A stretch of 64,000 nt of DNA from JAXGYV01 sp040772045. Its GTDB lineage: Bacteria > Actinomycetota > Thermoleophilia > UBA2241. Position numbers and translations under genes: made by a program. Where the stretch lies: positions 49,021 through 113,020 of the forward strand of contig JAXGYV010000006.1 in NCBI GenBank assembly GCA_040772045.1, in the 5' to 3' direction. Shown one piece after another: positions 38,189 through 47,321 of the stretch. Every line of letters starts with the position of its first letter. Position 1 is the first letter of the stretch. Below the pieces are notes generated by a model. The model saw only the letters and a program-made list of their open reading frames with translations, ran no database searches and had not been told where the DNA came from.

Positions 38189-38277
38189 GTCGGAATGGCG
38201 GAATTGGTAGACGCGCTAGGTTGAGGGCCTAGTGAGGGCATAACCTCATGGGGGTTCAAGTCCCCCTTCCGACACCA
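38189..38277 (+). tRNA. tRNA-Leu (GAG), CCA encoded
   Basis: The acceptor stem GTCGGAA (38189-38195) pairs with TTCCGAC (38267-38273), followed by discriminator A and encoded CCA (38275-38277). The D arm has GGAATTGGTAGA, the anticodon stem CTAGG/CCTAG encloses TTGAGGG with anticodon GAG (38223-38225), the long variable arm TGAGG...CCTCA is typical of leucine tRNAs, and the T arm contains GTTCAAGTC. It reads CUC and CUU codons. Confidence 0.97.
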
Positions 38278-38732
38278 TCCTCCTCTTCGAGCTCCTTCCA
38301 CAGGTACAGCCCGGTCTGGTCGTCGTAGGCGCGATCCAGCGTGGCTCCCATGAGCTCTGTGAGTACAACTTCGCAGGCGAAGACGATGCAGCCGGCGTCG
38401 AGGTGACCGCCGATCGTCTGGCCCGTCTCGTCGGCGAGGCAGGTGTGAGCATGGACCATGCGTTGCCCCTCACGATGGGAGATGGTGCCGCTCAGGGCGG
38501 CGATCTCCGTCGGCCGCTCGATGACGAGCGGCCGATAGCCGCGGCCGCCCTCCGCCGCCGGCGACTGGACGTAGAAGGAGAGGCGGGCGCGCTGGAGGGC
38601 GCCGACGGCGCTCAGCGCGCCCGCCTCCACGCCGTGCCGCGTCGCTACGTCGAGCACGGCCTCCAGGAGATCTGCGCCGTACGGAAGGCGCGCCACGATC
38701 GTTCGTCCGTGTGTCAGCTCTCGGCTTCCCAT
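38256..38732 (-). CDS. PPC/DUF296 domain protein
   Basis: 158 aa from ATG 38732, with AAGGAG at ideal spacing. It is a compact single domain: RTIVARLPYGADLLEAVLDVATRHG, ALSAVGALQRARLSFY, and HAHTCLADETGQTIGGHL with histidines that may bind zinc. This is the plants-and-prokaryotes-conserved (PPC) fold, DNA-binding in plants but of unclear role in bacteria. Its last codons overlap the tRNA-Leu 3' end by 22 nt on the opposite strand. Confidence 0.88.
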   Translation of the reverse strand: MGSRELTHGRTIVARLPYGADLLEAVLDVATRHGVEAGALSAVGALQRARLSFYVQSPAAEGGRGYRPLVIERPTEIAALSGTISHREGQRMVHAHTCLADETGQTIGGHLDAGCIVFACEVVLTELMGATLDRAYDDQTGLYLWKELEEEDGVGRGT

Positions 38733-39002
38733 ACCAACTCCTTCTGCCGCCGTGTCTGTAGCGAGAGTATGCCGCACGAGAGCTTCCCCTGCATGCGTCG
38801 GCGGTAGGCCCGCTGCTCGTGTCGCGCGGGCTCACGTTGTACGGAGGCGTGTTCTGCGTAGACGGATAATCCATGTGCGGTTGCCCGGGCTCGCCGAAGG
38901 AAGAAGAAGAAGGGTCGGTGCGGCTTGGTCAGGCTGCGTAGAGCGCGGGCACACCGGGGAATAAGGAACCAACCTGATGGGCATTGTTGCAGGGGCAAGC
39001 GG

Positions 39003-39467
39003 ATGACGAGCCGAGAGGGGATGGAGCTGGGCGTCGTGGAGAGAGAAACGGGGAAGCGTGAGGAACCCCTGTGGGTGCATCGATTCGACATCCCAGGTGT
39101 CGCAGGGGCCATCCCCGAGGCTCGCAGACGCATATCCGCCGCGGCTGCGAGCCTCGGCCTCGAGGGCACGGCACTCTTCGAGTTGCTGTTCGCCGTCGGC
39201 GAGGCGCTCACCAACGCCGTCAAGCACGGCTCGCCGCGGGGAGAGCTCGATCGCGTGTACGTGGCCGTGGGGGTGTGCAGTGGGGGCGTGGCCGTGCAGA
39301 TCAGCGATCAAGGCCAGGGGTTCGCCGATACGCCCGCTTGTCACCCCGACGCGATGGCCTCTACGGGGCGAGGCATCCCCTTCATGCGCTCGCTGAGCGA
39401 CGAGTTCCGCTTCGACTGCGCCGAGGGCGGCACGCGCGTGCTGCTGGTGAAACTCCTGGACGAGTGA
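39003..39467 (+). CDS. Anti-sigma factor / serine kinase-type ATPase (RsbW-like HATPase)
   Basis: 154 aa from ATG 39003 (ATG 39021 is possible). The GHKL fold shows the N box in ELLFAVGEALTNAVKHG, the G1 box in QISDQGQGF and the G2 region in TGRGIPFMRSLSDEF. RsbW/SpoIIAB-like proteins bind a sigma factor and phosphorylate an antagonist, giving a partner switch. Neither a sigma gene nor an STAS antagonist is adjacent, so the partners are elsewhere. It lies just upstream of polA. Confidence 0.85.
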   Translation: MTSREGMELGVVERETGKREEPLWVHRFDIPGVAGAIPEARRRISAAAASLGLEGTALFELLFAVGEALTNAVKHGSPRGELDRVYVAVGVCSGGVAVQISDQGQGFADTPACHPDAMASTGRGIPFMRSLSDEFRFDCAEGGTRVLLVKLLDE

Positions 39468-39531
39468 GGGACGCGGCCGTCGACACGCTGGCGCGGTGGT
39501 AGAGTGTAAGCGCCCGTCGACCGGAAGGACC

Positions 39532-42138
39532 ATGGCGCCCTCTACACCTACCGCACGTCTCTTCTTGCTGGATGGCAGCAGTCTGGCCTATCGGGCCTAC
39601 TTCGCGCTGCCGGAGACCATCGCCACCCAGGACGGCTTTCCGACCAACGCGCTGTACGGCTTCAGCCAGATGCTCCTGAAGATCGTCGCCGAGTTCGAGC
39701 CGGCGGCCGTAGTGGTCGCCTGGGATGCCAGGGAGAAGACGTTCCGCCACGAGGAGTACGACGGGTACAAGGCGCAGCGACCCAAGATGCCCGATCTCCT
39801 CTCCCAGCAGTGGGAGCACCTGCCGGACCTGGTGGATGCGTTCGGGTTCCACAACCTCGTGCAAGCGCCCTATGAGGCCGACGACATCCTGGGTACGCTC
39901 GCCACGCAGGCCGCGCGCCGGGGCATCGAGGCGATCGTGGTAACCGGCGACCGCGACACGCTGCAGCTGGTCGGCGAGCACGTGTCGGTGATGGCCACCG
40001 GCCGCGGCGTAACCGATGTGAAGATGTACACCCCGGCGGCGGTGGTGGAGCGTTACGGCATCGCGCCGGAGCTGATCCCCGACTTCATCGGCTTCAAGGG
40101 CGACACCTCAGACAACATCCCGGGGGTACCGGGCATAGGCGAGAAGACGGCCGCCGCTCTCCTGCAGCAGTTCGGCTCGCTGGAAGCGGTCTACGACCGC
40201 TTGGAGGAGATCGGCTCGGAGAAACGGCGCGCTCTGCTGCGCGAGTACGAGGAGCAGGCGCGCCTCTCCAAGCGACTGGCGACCATGGCCCTCGACGTAC
40301 CTGTGGGGCTGGACGTGGTCGCCCTCATGGCGGAGGCTCCCTACAAGCTGCCGGCGGCCGAGGTGGAGGCCGTGTTCACGCGCTGGGAGTTCGCCAGCCT
40401 GGTGCGCCGCGTGCGCGAGCTGGCCGCCGGGCGCGCGGCGCAGACGGCGCCGGCCGATACGCCGCCGGCCGAAGACCTGCCCCAGCTCGTGCTCGAGGAG
40501 GGCGTGGGGCCTCTAGCCGCGCTCCTCGAGCAGCAGGAGACGGCGCTGGGCTGGGCGCCGGCGGACGACGGGCAACAGGAGTTCGCGGTAGCCGTATACG
40601 CCGGCGGCCGGCGGGTGCTGGCCGCGCGCACCGACCAAACGGGCTGGCATGGCCTGTGGCGGCTGGCGGCTCACGTGGTGGGTCACGAGGTCAAAGGGTA
40701 CCCGAGCTTCGCCGACGCTCCGGCGCCGGCGGCCTTCGACACCGCTCTGGCGGCACACCTGCTGAGCCCCGAACGGGCGGTGGGCAGCCTGCCGCGACTG
40801 GCCGGCGTGGACGACGGCTGCGTGCTCGCTGGCCCGCGGGGCGAGGCGGAGGCGGCCACGCGCGCGGTGCTCACGTGGCGCGTGGCTCAAGTGCAGCGGC
40901 CTCGCCTGGAGTCCCTGGGGCTCGGCTGCCTGTTCCGTGAGACCGAGCTGCCGCTGCAGCGCGTCCTGGCGCGCATGGAAGCGGTGGGCGTGTACATGGA
41001 CGCCTACCGGCTGGGCGAGATCACGGCCCGCGTGAGGGAGCGCGTGGAGGAGGTCGAAGACCGCATCCACGCGCTCGCCGGCGGGCCGTTTACCATCGGC
41101 TCGCCGCAGCAGCTCGCGGCGGTGCTCTTCGACCGTCTTGGTCTGGCCCCTTCGCGGAAGGGCAAGACGGGCTACTCCACCGACGCTCGTGTGCTGCGCG
41201 GCCTGCGCGAGGCGCACCCCATCGTGCCGCTCGTGGAGGACTGGCGCGAGCTGACCAAGCTCCTGAACACGTATCTGGAACGACTGCCGGACTGGCTGGA
41301 CGCGCGGGGTCGAGTGCACACCACGTTCAACCAGACCATCGCCAGCACGGGCCGGCTCACCAGCACCGATCCGAATCTCCAGAACATCCCCGTGCGTACC
41401 GAGCTGGGGGCGGAGATCCGGAGCTGCTTTGTGGCCGAAGACGGCTGGCGGTTGGTGGTGGCCGACTACTCGCAGATCGAGCTGCGCCTCATGGCCCACT
41501 TCGCCCAGGAGCCGGCGCTGCTGGAGGCGTTTCGCCGTGGGGAAGACGTCCACAGGGCGACCGCCGCCGCGGTGGCCGGCATCTCCGTGGAGCAGGTTAG
41601 CCGGCAGCAGCGCGAGCGAGCCAAAGCTACCAACTTCGGCATCATGTACGGCCTCTCGGCCTTCGGGCTCTCCGAGCAGATCGGCGTGCCTCGCGAAGAG
41701 GCGCAGGCGTTCATCGACGCGTACTTCGCACGGTACCCGCAGGTCAAGGCGTTCCGAGACCAGGTGATCGTGCGGGCGACCGAGGAGGGGTATGTGACCA
41801 CCATCCTCGGTCGCCGCCGCCCCGTCCCCGAGCTGCGCGCGCGTACGCAGCGCGAGCGCTCGCTCGGGGAGCGTCTCGCGGTGAACAGCGTGCTGCAAGG
41901 GAGCGCCGCGGACATCATCAAGATGGCCATGGTGCAGGCCGACGCCGAGCTCGACCGGCTCCATCTCCGCGCACGTCTCGTGTTGCAGGTGCACGACGAG
42001 CTGGTGTTCGAGGCGCCGGCGGCGGAGGTGGACGAAGTGGGAGAGCTCGCCCGGCGCTGCATGTGTGGCATCTATGAGATGGACCCCGCGCTCGAAGTAG
42101 CCGTTGGCGTGGGGGAGAACTGGCGGGACGCCAAGTAG
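39532..42138 (+). CDS. polA: DNA polymerase I with degenerate proofreading domain
   Basis: 868 aa, ATG 39532 behind GGAAGGAC. The 5' nuclease domain (about 8-270) keeps acidic residues in FLLDGSSLAYRAYF, YEADDIL, TGDRDTLQL and GFKGDTSDNIPGVPGIGEKT. The middle domain (about 300-470) corresponds to the 3'-5' exonuclease fold, but the first DxE motif is gone and the GHNxKFD motif reads GHEVKGYP; only AFDTALAAHLL remains, so proofreading is most likely lost, as in Taq polymerase. The polymerase domain is complete: motif A VVADYSQIELR (about 641), motif B RAKATNFGIMYGLS, motif C QVHDELVFE (about 820). Roles are Okazaki fragment processing and repair synthesis. Confidence 0.96.
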   Translation: MAPSTPTARLFLLDGSSLAYRAYFALPETIATQDGFPTNALYGFSQMLLKIVAEFEPAAVVVAWDAREKTFRHEEYDGYKAQRPKMPDLLSQQWEHLPDLVDAFGFHNLVQAPYEADDILGTLATQAARRGIEAIVVTGDRDTLQLVGEHVSVMATGRGVTDVKMYTPAAVVERYGIAPELIPDFIGFKGDTSDNIPGVPGIGEKTAAALLQQFGSLEAVYDRLEEIGSEKRRALLREYEEQARLSKRLATMALDVPVGLDVVALMAEAPYKLPAAEVEAVFTRWEFASLVRRVRELAAGRAAQTAPADTPPAEDLPQLVLEEGVGPLAALLEQQETALGWAPADDGQQEFAVAVYAGGRRVLAARTDQTGWHGLWRLAAHVVGHEVKGYPSFADAPAPAAFDTALAAHLLSPERAVGSLPRLAGVDDGCVLAGPRGEAEAATRAVLTWRVAQVQRPRLESLGLGCLFRETELPLQRVLARMEAVGVYMDAYRLGEITARVRERVEEVEDRIHALAGGPFTIGSPQQLAAVLFDRLGLAPSRKGKTGYSTDARVLRGLREAHPIVPLVEDWRELTKLLNTYLERLPDWLDARGRVHTTFNQTIASTGRLTSTDPNLQNIPVRTELGAEIRSCFVAEDGWRLVVADYSQIELRLMAHFAQEPALLEAFRRGEDVHRATAAAVAGISVEQVSRQQRERAKATNFGIMYGLSAFGLSEQIGVPREEAQAFIDAYFARYPQVKAFRDQVIVRATEEGYVTTILGRRRPVPELRARTQRERSLGERLAVNSVLQGSAADIIKMAMVQADAELDRLHLRARLVLQVHDELVFEAPAAEVDEVGELARRCMCGIYEMDPALEVAVGVGENWRDAK

Positions 42139-42169
42139 CGCCGTGGCTGTCGGGTCTGTGTTTGTAACC

Positions 42170-42200
42170 TTGCCTACACGCGCCCCTCGGATGCTATAAT
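42170..42200 (+). promoter_or_regulatory. Sigma-70-type promoter of rpsA
   Basis: TATAAT at 42195-42200 is a consensus -10. TTGCCT at 42170-42175 is the best -35, giving a 19-bp spacer that is a little long. It lies 86 bp before the chosen rpsA start, leaving room for a leader; S1 synthesis is autoregulated in other bacteria. Confidence 0.65.
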
Positions 42201-42285
42201 CCCTGCTTGCGTCCCGTAGCGGTCCACTGGGCGCACCCCATCTGTACCCGACATGGACCGTACGCCACGGGAGGCACACCCACCC

Positions 42286-43716
42286 ATGACTGACACTCCT
42301 GAGTCCACTCTCTCCCAAGCTGCTCCGCAGGCCGACACCGAATGCTTCCTCGAAGTCGATGGTGTGCTTGTCCCGGACTACGACTCAACGATCACCCTGT
42401 TCTCTGAGGGCGATATTGTCACCGGCAAGGTTGTACGTATCGACAAGGATGAGGTTCTCGTCGACATCGGTTATAAGTCGGAGGGCGTCATCCCCCAGAA
42501 CGAGCTCTCTATCCGCAAGTCGGTCAATCCCAACGACGAGGTTCAGCTCGGGGAAGAGATCGATGCGCTGGTCATGCAGAAGGAAGACGCCGACGGACGC
42601 CTCATCCTGTCCAAGAAGCGCGCCCGCTTCGAGAAGGCGTGGAAGCGCATCGAGGGCGCCTTCGAGAGCGGCGAGCCGGTCAAGGGCACGGTCATCGAGG
42701 TGGTCAAGGGCGGCCTCATCCTCGACCTCGGCGTGCGCGGCTTCCTGCCCGCCTCCCTCGTCGACATCCGTCGTGTGCAGGATCTCGGCGAGTACGTCAC
42801 GCAGGAGCTCATGTGCCGCGTGATCGAGATGAACCGCAACCGCAACAACGTAGTGCTCTCCCGGCGGGCCGTGCTGGAGGAAGAGCGCAAGGAAGTCCGG
42901 CAGCAGATCATCGACGAGCTCCAGGTTGGCGAGATCGTCGAGGGTACCATCAGCAACATCGTCGACTTCGGCGCTTTCGTGGACCTCGACGGCATCGACG
43001 GCCTCATCCACATCTCCGAGCTCTCCTGGACGCACATTAACCATCCGTCCGAGGTGCTACAGGTCAATCAGAAGGTCAAGGTCAAGGTGCTGGACATCGA
43101 CCGCGACCGCCAGCGCATCAGCCTGGGCCTCAAGCAGACACAGGAAGACCCGTGGACACGCATCGTCGCCGAGCATCGCATCGGCGACGTGGTGCAGGGT
43201 CGCGTCACCAAGATCGTCGCCTTCGGTGCGTTCGTCGAAATCTACGCCGGTATCGAGGGGCTTGTGCACATCTCCGAGCTGGCCAACCGGCACGTAGAAC
43301 GCCCCGACGAGGTGGTAAGTGTCAACCAGATGGTGGCCGTCAAGATCATCGAGATCGACTCGGATCGGCGTCGCCTGAGCCTCAGCATCAAGCGTGTCGA
43401 GGGCGGTCCGTCGGCGGCCTCCGCGGAAGAAGACGAGCTTTCCGCGCAAGAGGAGGCGGCAGAAGAGCCCGCCGAGGCGACGGAAGAGCTTGCCGAGGCG
43501 ACGGAAGAGCCCGCCGAGGCGGCCGAAGAGATCGTGGCGGCGGATGCGGAGCAGCCGGCCGATGTACCGGCCGAGGAGCCCGTCGCCGAAGAGGCGGAGC
43601 CGGCGGAGGCCACTCCGACGCTTGGTCTGAGCGACGAGGTCTTCCCGGCGGGGCAGGCCGTGCCGGCTGAAGCGGAGGACGAAACGGCCGCCGCGGACGA
43701 GTCTTCTCAAGGGTAA
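42286..43716 (+). CDS. rpsA: Ribosomal protein S1 (four S1 domains, acidic tail)
   Basis: 476 aa; ATG 42286 has GGGAGG upstream (ATG 42253 is a less likely alternative). Four S1 RNA-binding repeats lie at about 37-105, 122-190, 208-276 and 293-361; the third (GTISNIVDFGAFVDLDGIDG) and fourth (GRVTKIVAFGAFVEI) are the most typical. The last 100 residues are an acidic low-complexity tail of EEPAEAT-like repeats. Four-domain S1 is the usual actinobacterial form. It helps bring mRNA to the 30S subunit. It has its own promoter after polA and is followed by coaE. Confidence 0.95.
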   Translation: MTDTPESTLSQAAPQADTECFLEVDGVLVPDYDSTITLFSEGDIVTGKVVRIDKDEVLVDIGYKSEGVIPQNELSIRKSVNPNDEVQLGEEIDALVMQKEDADGRLILSKKRARFEKAWKRIEGAFESGEPVKGTVIEVVKGGLILDLGVRGFLPASLVDIRRVQDLGEYVTQELMCRVIEMNRNRNNVVLSRRAVLEEERKEVRQQIIDELQVGEIVEGTISNIVDFGAFVDLDGIDGLIHISELSWTHINHPSEVLQVNQKVKVKVLDIDRDRQRISLGLKQTQEDPWTRIVAEHRIGDVVQGRVTKIVAFGAFVEIYAGIEGLVHISELANRHVERPDEVVSVNQMVAVKIIEIDSDRRRLSLSIKRVEGGPSAASAEEDELSAQEEAAEEPAEATEELAEATEEPAEAAEEIVAADAEQPADVPAEEPVAEEAEPAEATPTLGLSDEVFPAGQAVPAEAEDETAAADESSQG

Positions 43717-43774
43717 CCTGCCGACGCGCCGGCGCCCCTTCGCTGGGGTGCCTCGGCGTGGGAAAGGATCCTGC

Positions 43775-44428
43775 ATGAGCGAGCGCCGCTGGACTCACAA
43801 ACCGCCACGAGTGGCCGTCACCGGCGGTATAGGCTCGGGGAAATCCACCGCGCTCGCCTTTCTCGGCGAGCTGGGTGCCGCTGTGCTCTCGAGCGACGAC
43901 GTGGTGCACCGGATCTACACCGATCCCGCCATCCAAGACGCGCTGCGGCGGCGTTTCGGCATGGGCGTGGTCGACGGCACGCGAGTCAACCGAGCTATGC
44001 TCGGGCGCCTGGTGTTCGAGGATCGCGAGGCGCTCGACTGGCTCGAGCAGCTCACGCATCCGCACGTACGCCGCGTGGTCGAGGAGTGGGCGTTGGCCCA
44101 CGAGCACGCCCCGCAGCCGCCCGAGCTGCTCGCGGTCGAGGTGCCCCTCTTGTTCGAGAGCGGCTTGATGATCGAGGAGTTCGACTGCGTGCTGCTGATC
44201 ACCGCGCCGCGCGACGTTCGCCTCGAGCGCGTGGCGGCCAAGCTGACGCCCGAGGAATTCGAGCGGCGGGCCACACGCCAGCTCAGCGAGGCCGAGAAGG
44301 CCGACCGCAGCGACTTCGTGTTCGAGAACACGGGGTCGCGGCGGCGCATGCGAGAGTTCATCGCCGAGACGTACGCCGCCATCCTGTCGGCCGCGGCGGC
44401 CGGCGACGAGGAGCGCGTGCGCGTGTGA
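43775..44428 (+). CDS. coaE: Dephospho-CoA kinase
   Basis: 217 aa, ATG 43775 behind GGAAAGGA. The P-loop GGIGSGKST (17-25) and the family motif LSSDDVVHRIYTD are followed by the CoaE lid region (RVAAKLTPEEFERRATRQLS) and FVFENTGSRRRM. It catalyses the last step of coenzyme A synthesis, phosphorylation of the 3'-OH of dephospho-CoA. The rpsA-coaE order, with a lytic transglycosylase and uvrB next, supports an actinobacterial host. The stop overlaps the next start. Confidence 0.95.
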   Translation: MSERRWTHKPPRVAVTGGIGSGKSTALAFLGELGAAVLSSDDVVHRIYTDPAIQDALRRRFGMGVVDGTRVNRAMLGRLVFEDREALDWLEQLTHPHVRRVVEEWALAHEHAPQPPELLAVEVPLLFESGLMIEEFDCVLLITAPRDVRLERVAAKLTPEEFERRATRQLSEAEKADRSDFVFENTGSRRRMREFIAETYAAILSAAAAGDEERVRV

Positions 44429-45093
44429 GACACCTGCGTGTCCTGCTCGTGCTGGTGCTCCTGTGCGCGGCCGGCGCGGCGGCACTCGCCACAGTCGAGC
44501 GCTGGTACCAGCCGTGGATGCCAGCGAGCGTAGGGCGGCTGGGCTTCCCCCTCGAACACGTGGCGGCTGTGCGCGCGGGCGCGGAGCGTAATCGACTCGA
44601 TCCGGCGCTGGTGGCCGCCGTCATTTACACCGAGAGCGGCTTCGACCAGCACGTGCGCTCGTCTCAGGGGGCGGTGGGACTCATGCAGGTGCTGCCGTCC
44701 ACCGCGCGAGAGATCGCTCGGCAGAGCGGGGGTGCCGCTTTTGCCGTCTCGGATCTGGCGACCCCCCGCATCAACGTCCTGTACGGCTGCTTCTACCTGC
44801 GGCGGCTCCTGGATCGCTTCGAGGGGTCGCTGGTTGAAGCGCTGGCGGCCTACAACGCCGGCGCGGCGCGGGTGGAGGGCTGGCGGACGGCCGCCGGCGG
44901 GCAGCTCGCCGTGGCCGACATCCCGTACGAGGAGACGCGCTCGTACGTGGAACAGGTTCTCCACCTGCGCGCGATCTACGCGCACGTGTACGGGTCGCGG
45001 CTCGCCGGCGGGTCATCGGAGATCGTGGGGTGCCCAGGGAGCACTGACTTGCGCGAACGCCTTTACGAACACGTGTTCGTGCGGGTAAACTAG
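44425..45093 (+). CDS. Lytic transglycosylase (SLT domain)
   Basis: 222 aa from GTG 44425, overlapping the coaE stop (GTGA). An N-terminal membrane helix or signal (residues 3-22) is followed by the SLT domain: catalytic Glu70 in AVIYTESGF, then SSQGAVGLMQVLPSTA, and the later ALAAYNAGAARVEGW and PYEETRSYVEQVL motifs. It cleaves the glycan strand of peptidoglycan with formation of a 1,6-anhydro end, acting at the outer face of the membrane. Confidence 0.93.
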   Translation: MRHLRVLLVLVLLCAAGAAALATVERWYQPWMPASVGRLGFPLEHVAAVRAGAERNRLDPALVAAVIYTESGFDQHVRSSQGAVGLMQVLPSTAREIARQSGGAAFAVSDLATPRINVLYGCFYLRRLLDRFEGSLVEALAAYNAGAARVEGWRTAAGGQLAVADIPYEETRSYVEQVLHLRAIYAHVYGSRLAGGSSEIVGCPGSTDLRERLYEHVFVRVN

Positions 45094-45152
45094 GGGCACG
45101 AGGCGCCCGCGGCCGGCGGCGGCGGGCGCGTAGCGGTCGGTCACGAGGTCGC

Positions 45153-47210
45153 ATGCCGTCGTTCTCTATTCAAGCCGAGTACTCGCTCACCGGCGACCAG
45201 CCGGAGGCGGTCGACGCGCTGACCGAAGGGGTACAGCGCGGCGACCGCTTCCAGACGCTGCTCGGCGTCACCGGCTCGGGCAAAACATTCACCATGGCCA
45301 ACGTGATCGCCCGCGTGCAGAAACCCGCGCTGGTCATCGTCCACAACAAGACGCTGGCGGCGCAGCTCTGCAACGAGTTCCGCGAGTTCTTGCCCAACAA
45401 CGCCGTCGAGTACTTCGTCAGCTACTACGACTACTACCAGCCCGAGGCCTACGTGCCGGCGCAGGATCTGTACATCGAGAAAGATTCCTCGCGCAACGAC
45501 GAGATCGATCGTCTGCGGCACGCCGCCACCAGTGCCCTGTTCCTGCGGCCAGACGTGGTCATCGTGGCCAGCGTGAGCTGCATCTACAACCTGGGCTCGC
45601 CGGAGGAGTACCTCAACAGCATGCTGCTGCTGGGCGTCGGGGCCACCTACGAGCGCGACGCCCTCCTGCGCCGTCTGGTGGACGTGCAGTACGCGCGCAA
45701 CGACTTCGAGCTTGCGCGCGGCAAATTCCGCGTACGCGGCGACACCATCGAGGTCTGGCCGGCCGACGACGAAACGGCGCTGCGGGTCACCTTCTTCGGA
45801 GACGAGGTAGAGGGTCTGCAGCGCTTCGACCCGGTCGGCGGGCAGGTGCTGGAGAACTTGCGCCACGCCACCATCTATCCCGCCACGCACTTCGTAATCC
45901 CTGGGCCCAAAATCGAGGCGGCCCTCAAGGAGATCCGCCAGGAGCTGGAGGAGCGTACCGCCTGGTTCGAGAGCCAGGGCAAGATGCTGGAGGCTCATCG
46001 CCTGCGCCAGCGCACTTTGTACGACATGGAGATGCTGCGCGAGCTGGGTTTCTGCAACGGAGTCGAGAACTACTCGCGCATCCTCGCCGGCAAGCCTCCG
46101 GGGGCCACGCCGGACTGCCTGCTCGACTACTTCCCCGAGGACTTCCTGTGCTTCATCGACGAGAGCCATATGACGGTGCCGCAGATCGGCGGCATGTACG
46201 AGGGCGACCGCAGCCGCAAGCAGACGCTGGTGGACTACGGCTTCCGGCTGCCCAGCGCCCTCGACAACCGTCCGCTGCGCTTCGACGAGTTCCTGGAGCG
46301 CGTGCCGCGGATCGTGTTCGTGAGCGCCACGCCGGGGCCCTTCGAGCAGCGCAACAGCCTGAACGTGGTGGAGCAGATCATCCGGCCCACCGGGCTGGTG
46401 GATCCCGAGGTCGAGGTACGGCCCACCGAGGGGCAAATCGACGATCTCATGAACGAGATCCGGCGCCGGGTAGAGGCCGACGAGCGCGTGTTGGTCACCA
46501 CGCTCACCAAGCGCATGGCCGAGGACCTCACCGACTACCTGGTGGAGAACGGCTTCCGAGCGCGGTACCTGCACAGCGAGATCGACACGCTCGAGCGTAT
46601 CCAGATCGTGCGCCAGCTCCGCCTGGGCGAGTTCGACGTCATGGTCGGCATCAACCTGCTGCGCGAGGGCCTCGATCTACCGGAGGTCACGCTGGTCGCC
46701 ATCCTCGACGCCGACAAGGAGGGCTTCCTGCGCGGCCAGACCAGTCTCATCCAGACTACTGGCCGGGCCGCGCGGCACGTCAATGGCAAGGTCATCATGT
46801 ACGCCGACCGCATGACGGAAGCGATGAGAGTGGCGATCGGCGAGACCAACCGCCGGCGCGAGCTGCAGATGCGCTACAACGCCGAGCACGGCATCACGCC
46901 GCGCAGCATCGTCAAGGCCGTCAGCGACATCGCGCAGCTCAGCTCCACCAGCCCCATCCCCAGCCGCGGCAAGGGCAAACGGGCGGCGGCCGCCCAGTTC
47001 GCCATGCCCACGCCCGACCTGCAGAAGCTGATCGCCGACCTGGAGACGGAGATGTTCACCGCCGCCGAGCAGCTCAAGTTCGAGTACGCGGCTAAGCTGC
47101 GCGACGAGATCCGCGAGCTCAGCCACGAGCTAGCGCGGCGCGGCGCGAACGACGCCGGTTCGCCTGCGGCCGCCGGCCCCGCGGGTTCCGCCGCGCGCCG
47201 CCGCCGCTGA
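45153..47210 (+). CDS. uvrB: Excinuclease ABC subunit B
   Basis: 685 aa, ATG 45153. Walker A GVTGSGKTFTMANV, the beta-hairpin region YYDYYQPEAYVP, DEAD-like FIDESHMTVPQI, helicase motifs VGINLLREGLDLPEV and QTTGRAARHVNGKV, and the C-terminal UVR domain (LIADLETEMFTAAEQL, about 625-660) are all present. It is the damage-verification helicase of nucleotide excision repair, working with UvrA and UvrC. The uvrA gene often follows in relatives; here the defence island begins instead, suggesting insertion next to uvrB. Confidence 0.97.
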   Translation: MPSFSIQAEYSLTGDQPEAVDALTEGVQRGDRFQTLLGVTGSGKTFTMANVIARVQKPALVIVHNKTLAAQLCNEFREFLPNNAVEYFVSYYDYYQPEAYVPAQDLYIEKDSSRNDEIDRLRHAATSALFLRPDVVIVASVSCIYNLGSPEEYLNSMLLLGVGATYERDALLRRLVDVQYARNDFELARGKFRVRGDTIEVWPADDETALRVTFFGDEVEGLQRFDPVGGQVLENLRHATIYPATHFVIPGPKIEAALKEIRQELEERTAWFESQGKMLEAHRLRQRTLYDMEMLRELGFCNGVENYSRILAGKPPGATPDCLLDYFPEDFLCFIDESHMTVPQIGGMYEGDRSRKQTLVDYGFRLPSALDNRPLRFDEFLERVPRIVFVSATPGPFEQRNSLNVVEQIIRPTGLVDPEVEVRPTEGQIDDLMNEIRRRVEADERVLVTTLTKRMAEDLTDYLVENGFRARYLHSEIDTLERIQIVRQLRLGEFDVMVGINLLREGLDLPEVTLVAILDADKEGFLRGQTSLIQTTGRAARHVNGKVIMYADRMTEAMRVAIGETNRRRELQMRYNAEHGITPRSIVKAVSDIAQLSSTSPIPSRGKGKRAAAAQFAMPTPDLQKLIADLETEMFTAAEQLKFEYAAKLRDEIRELSHELARRGANDAGSPAAAGPAGSAARRRR

Positions 47211-47321
47211 GCGCCGCCGTCGCGGGCCTCGTCGGCACGCGCCGCCCCTGCCATCCGTCCTCCTCGTTCGATACACTGAGCAGACACCCCATCCGGCGTT
47301 GGGTGGGGGCGCAACGACACC

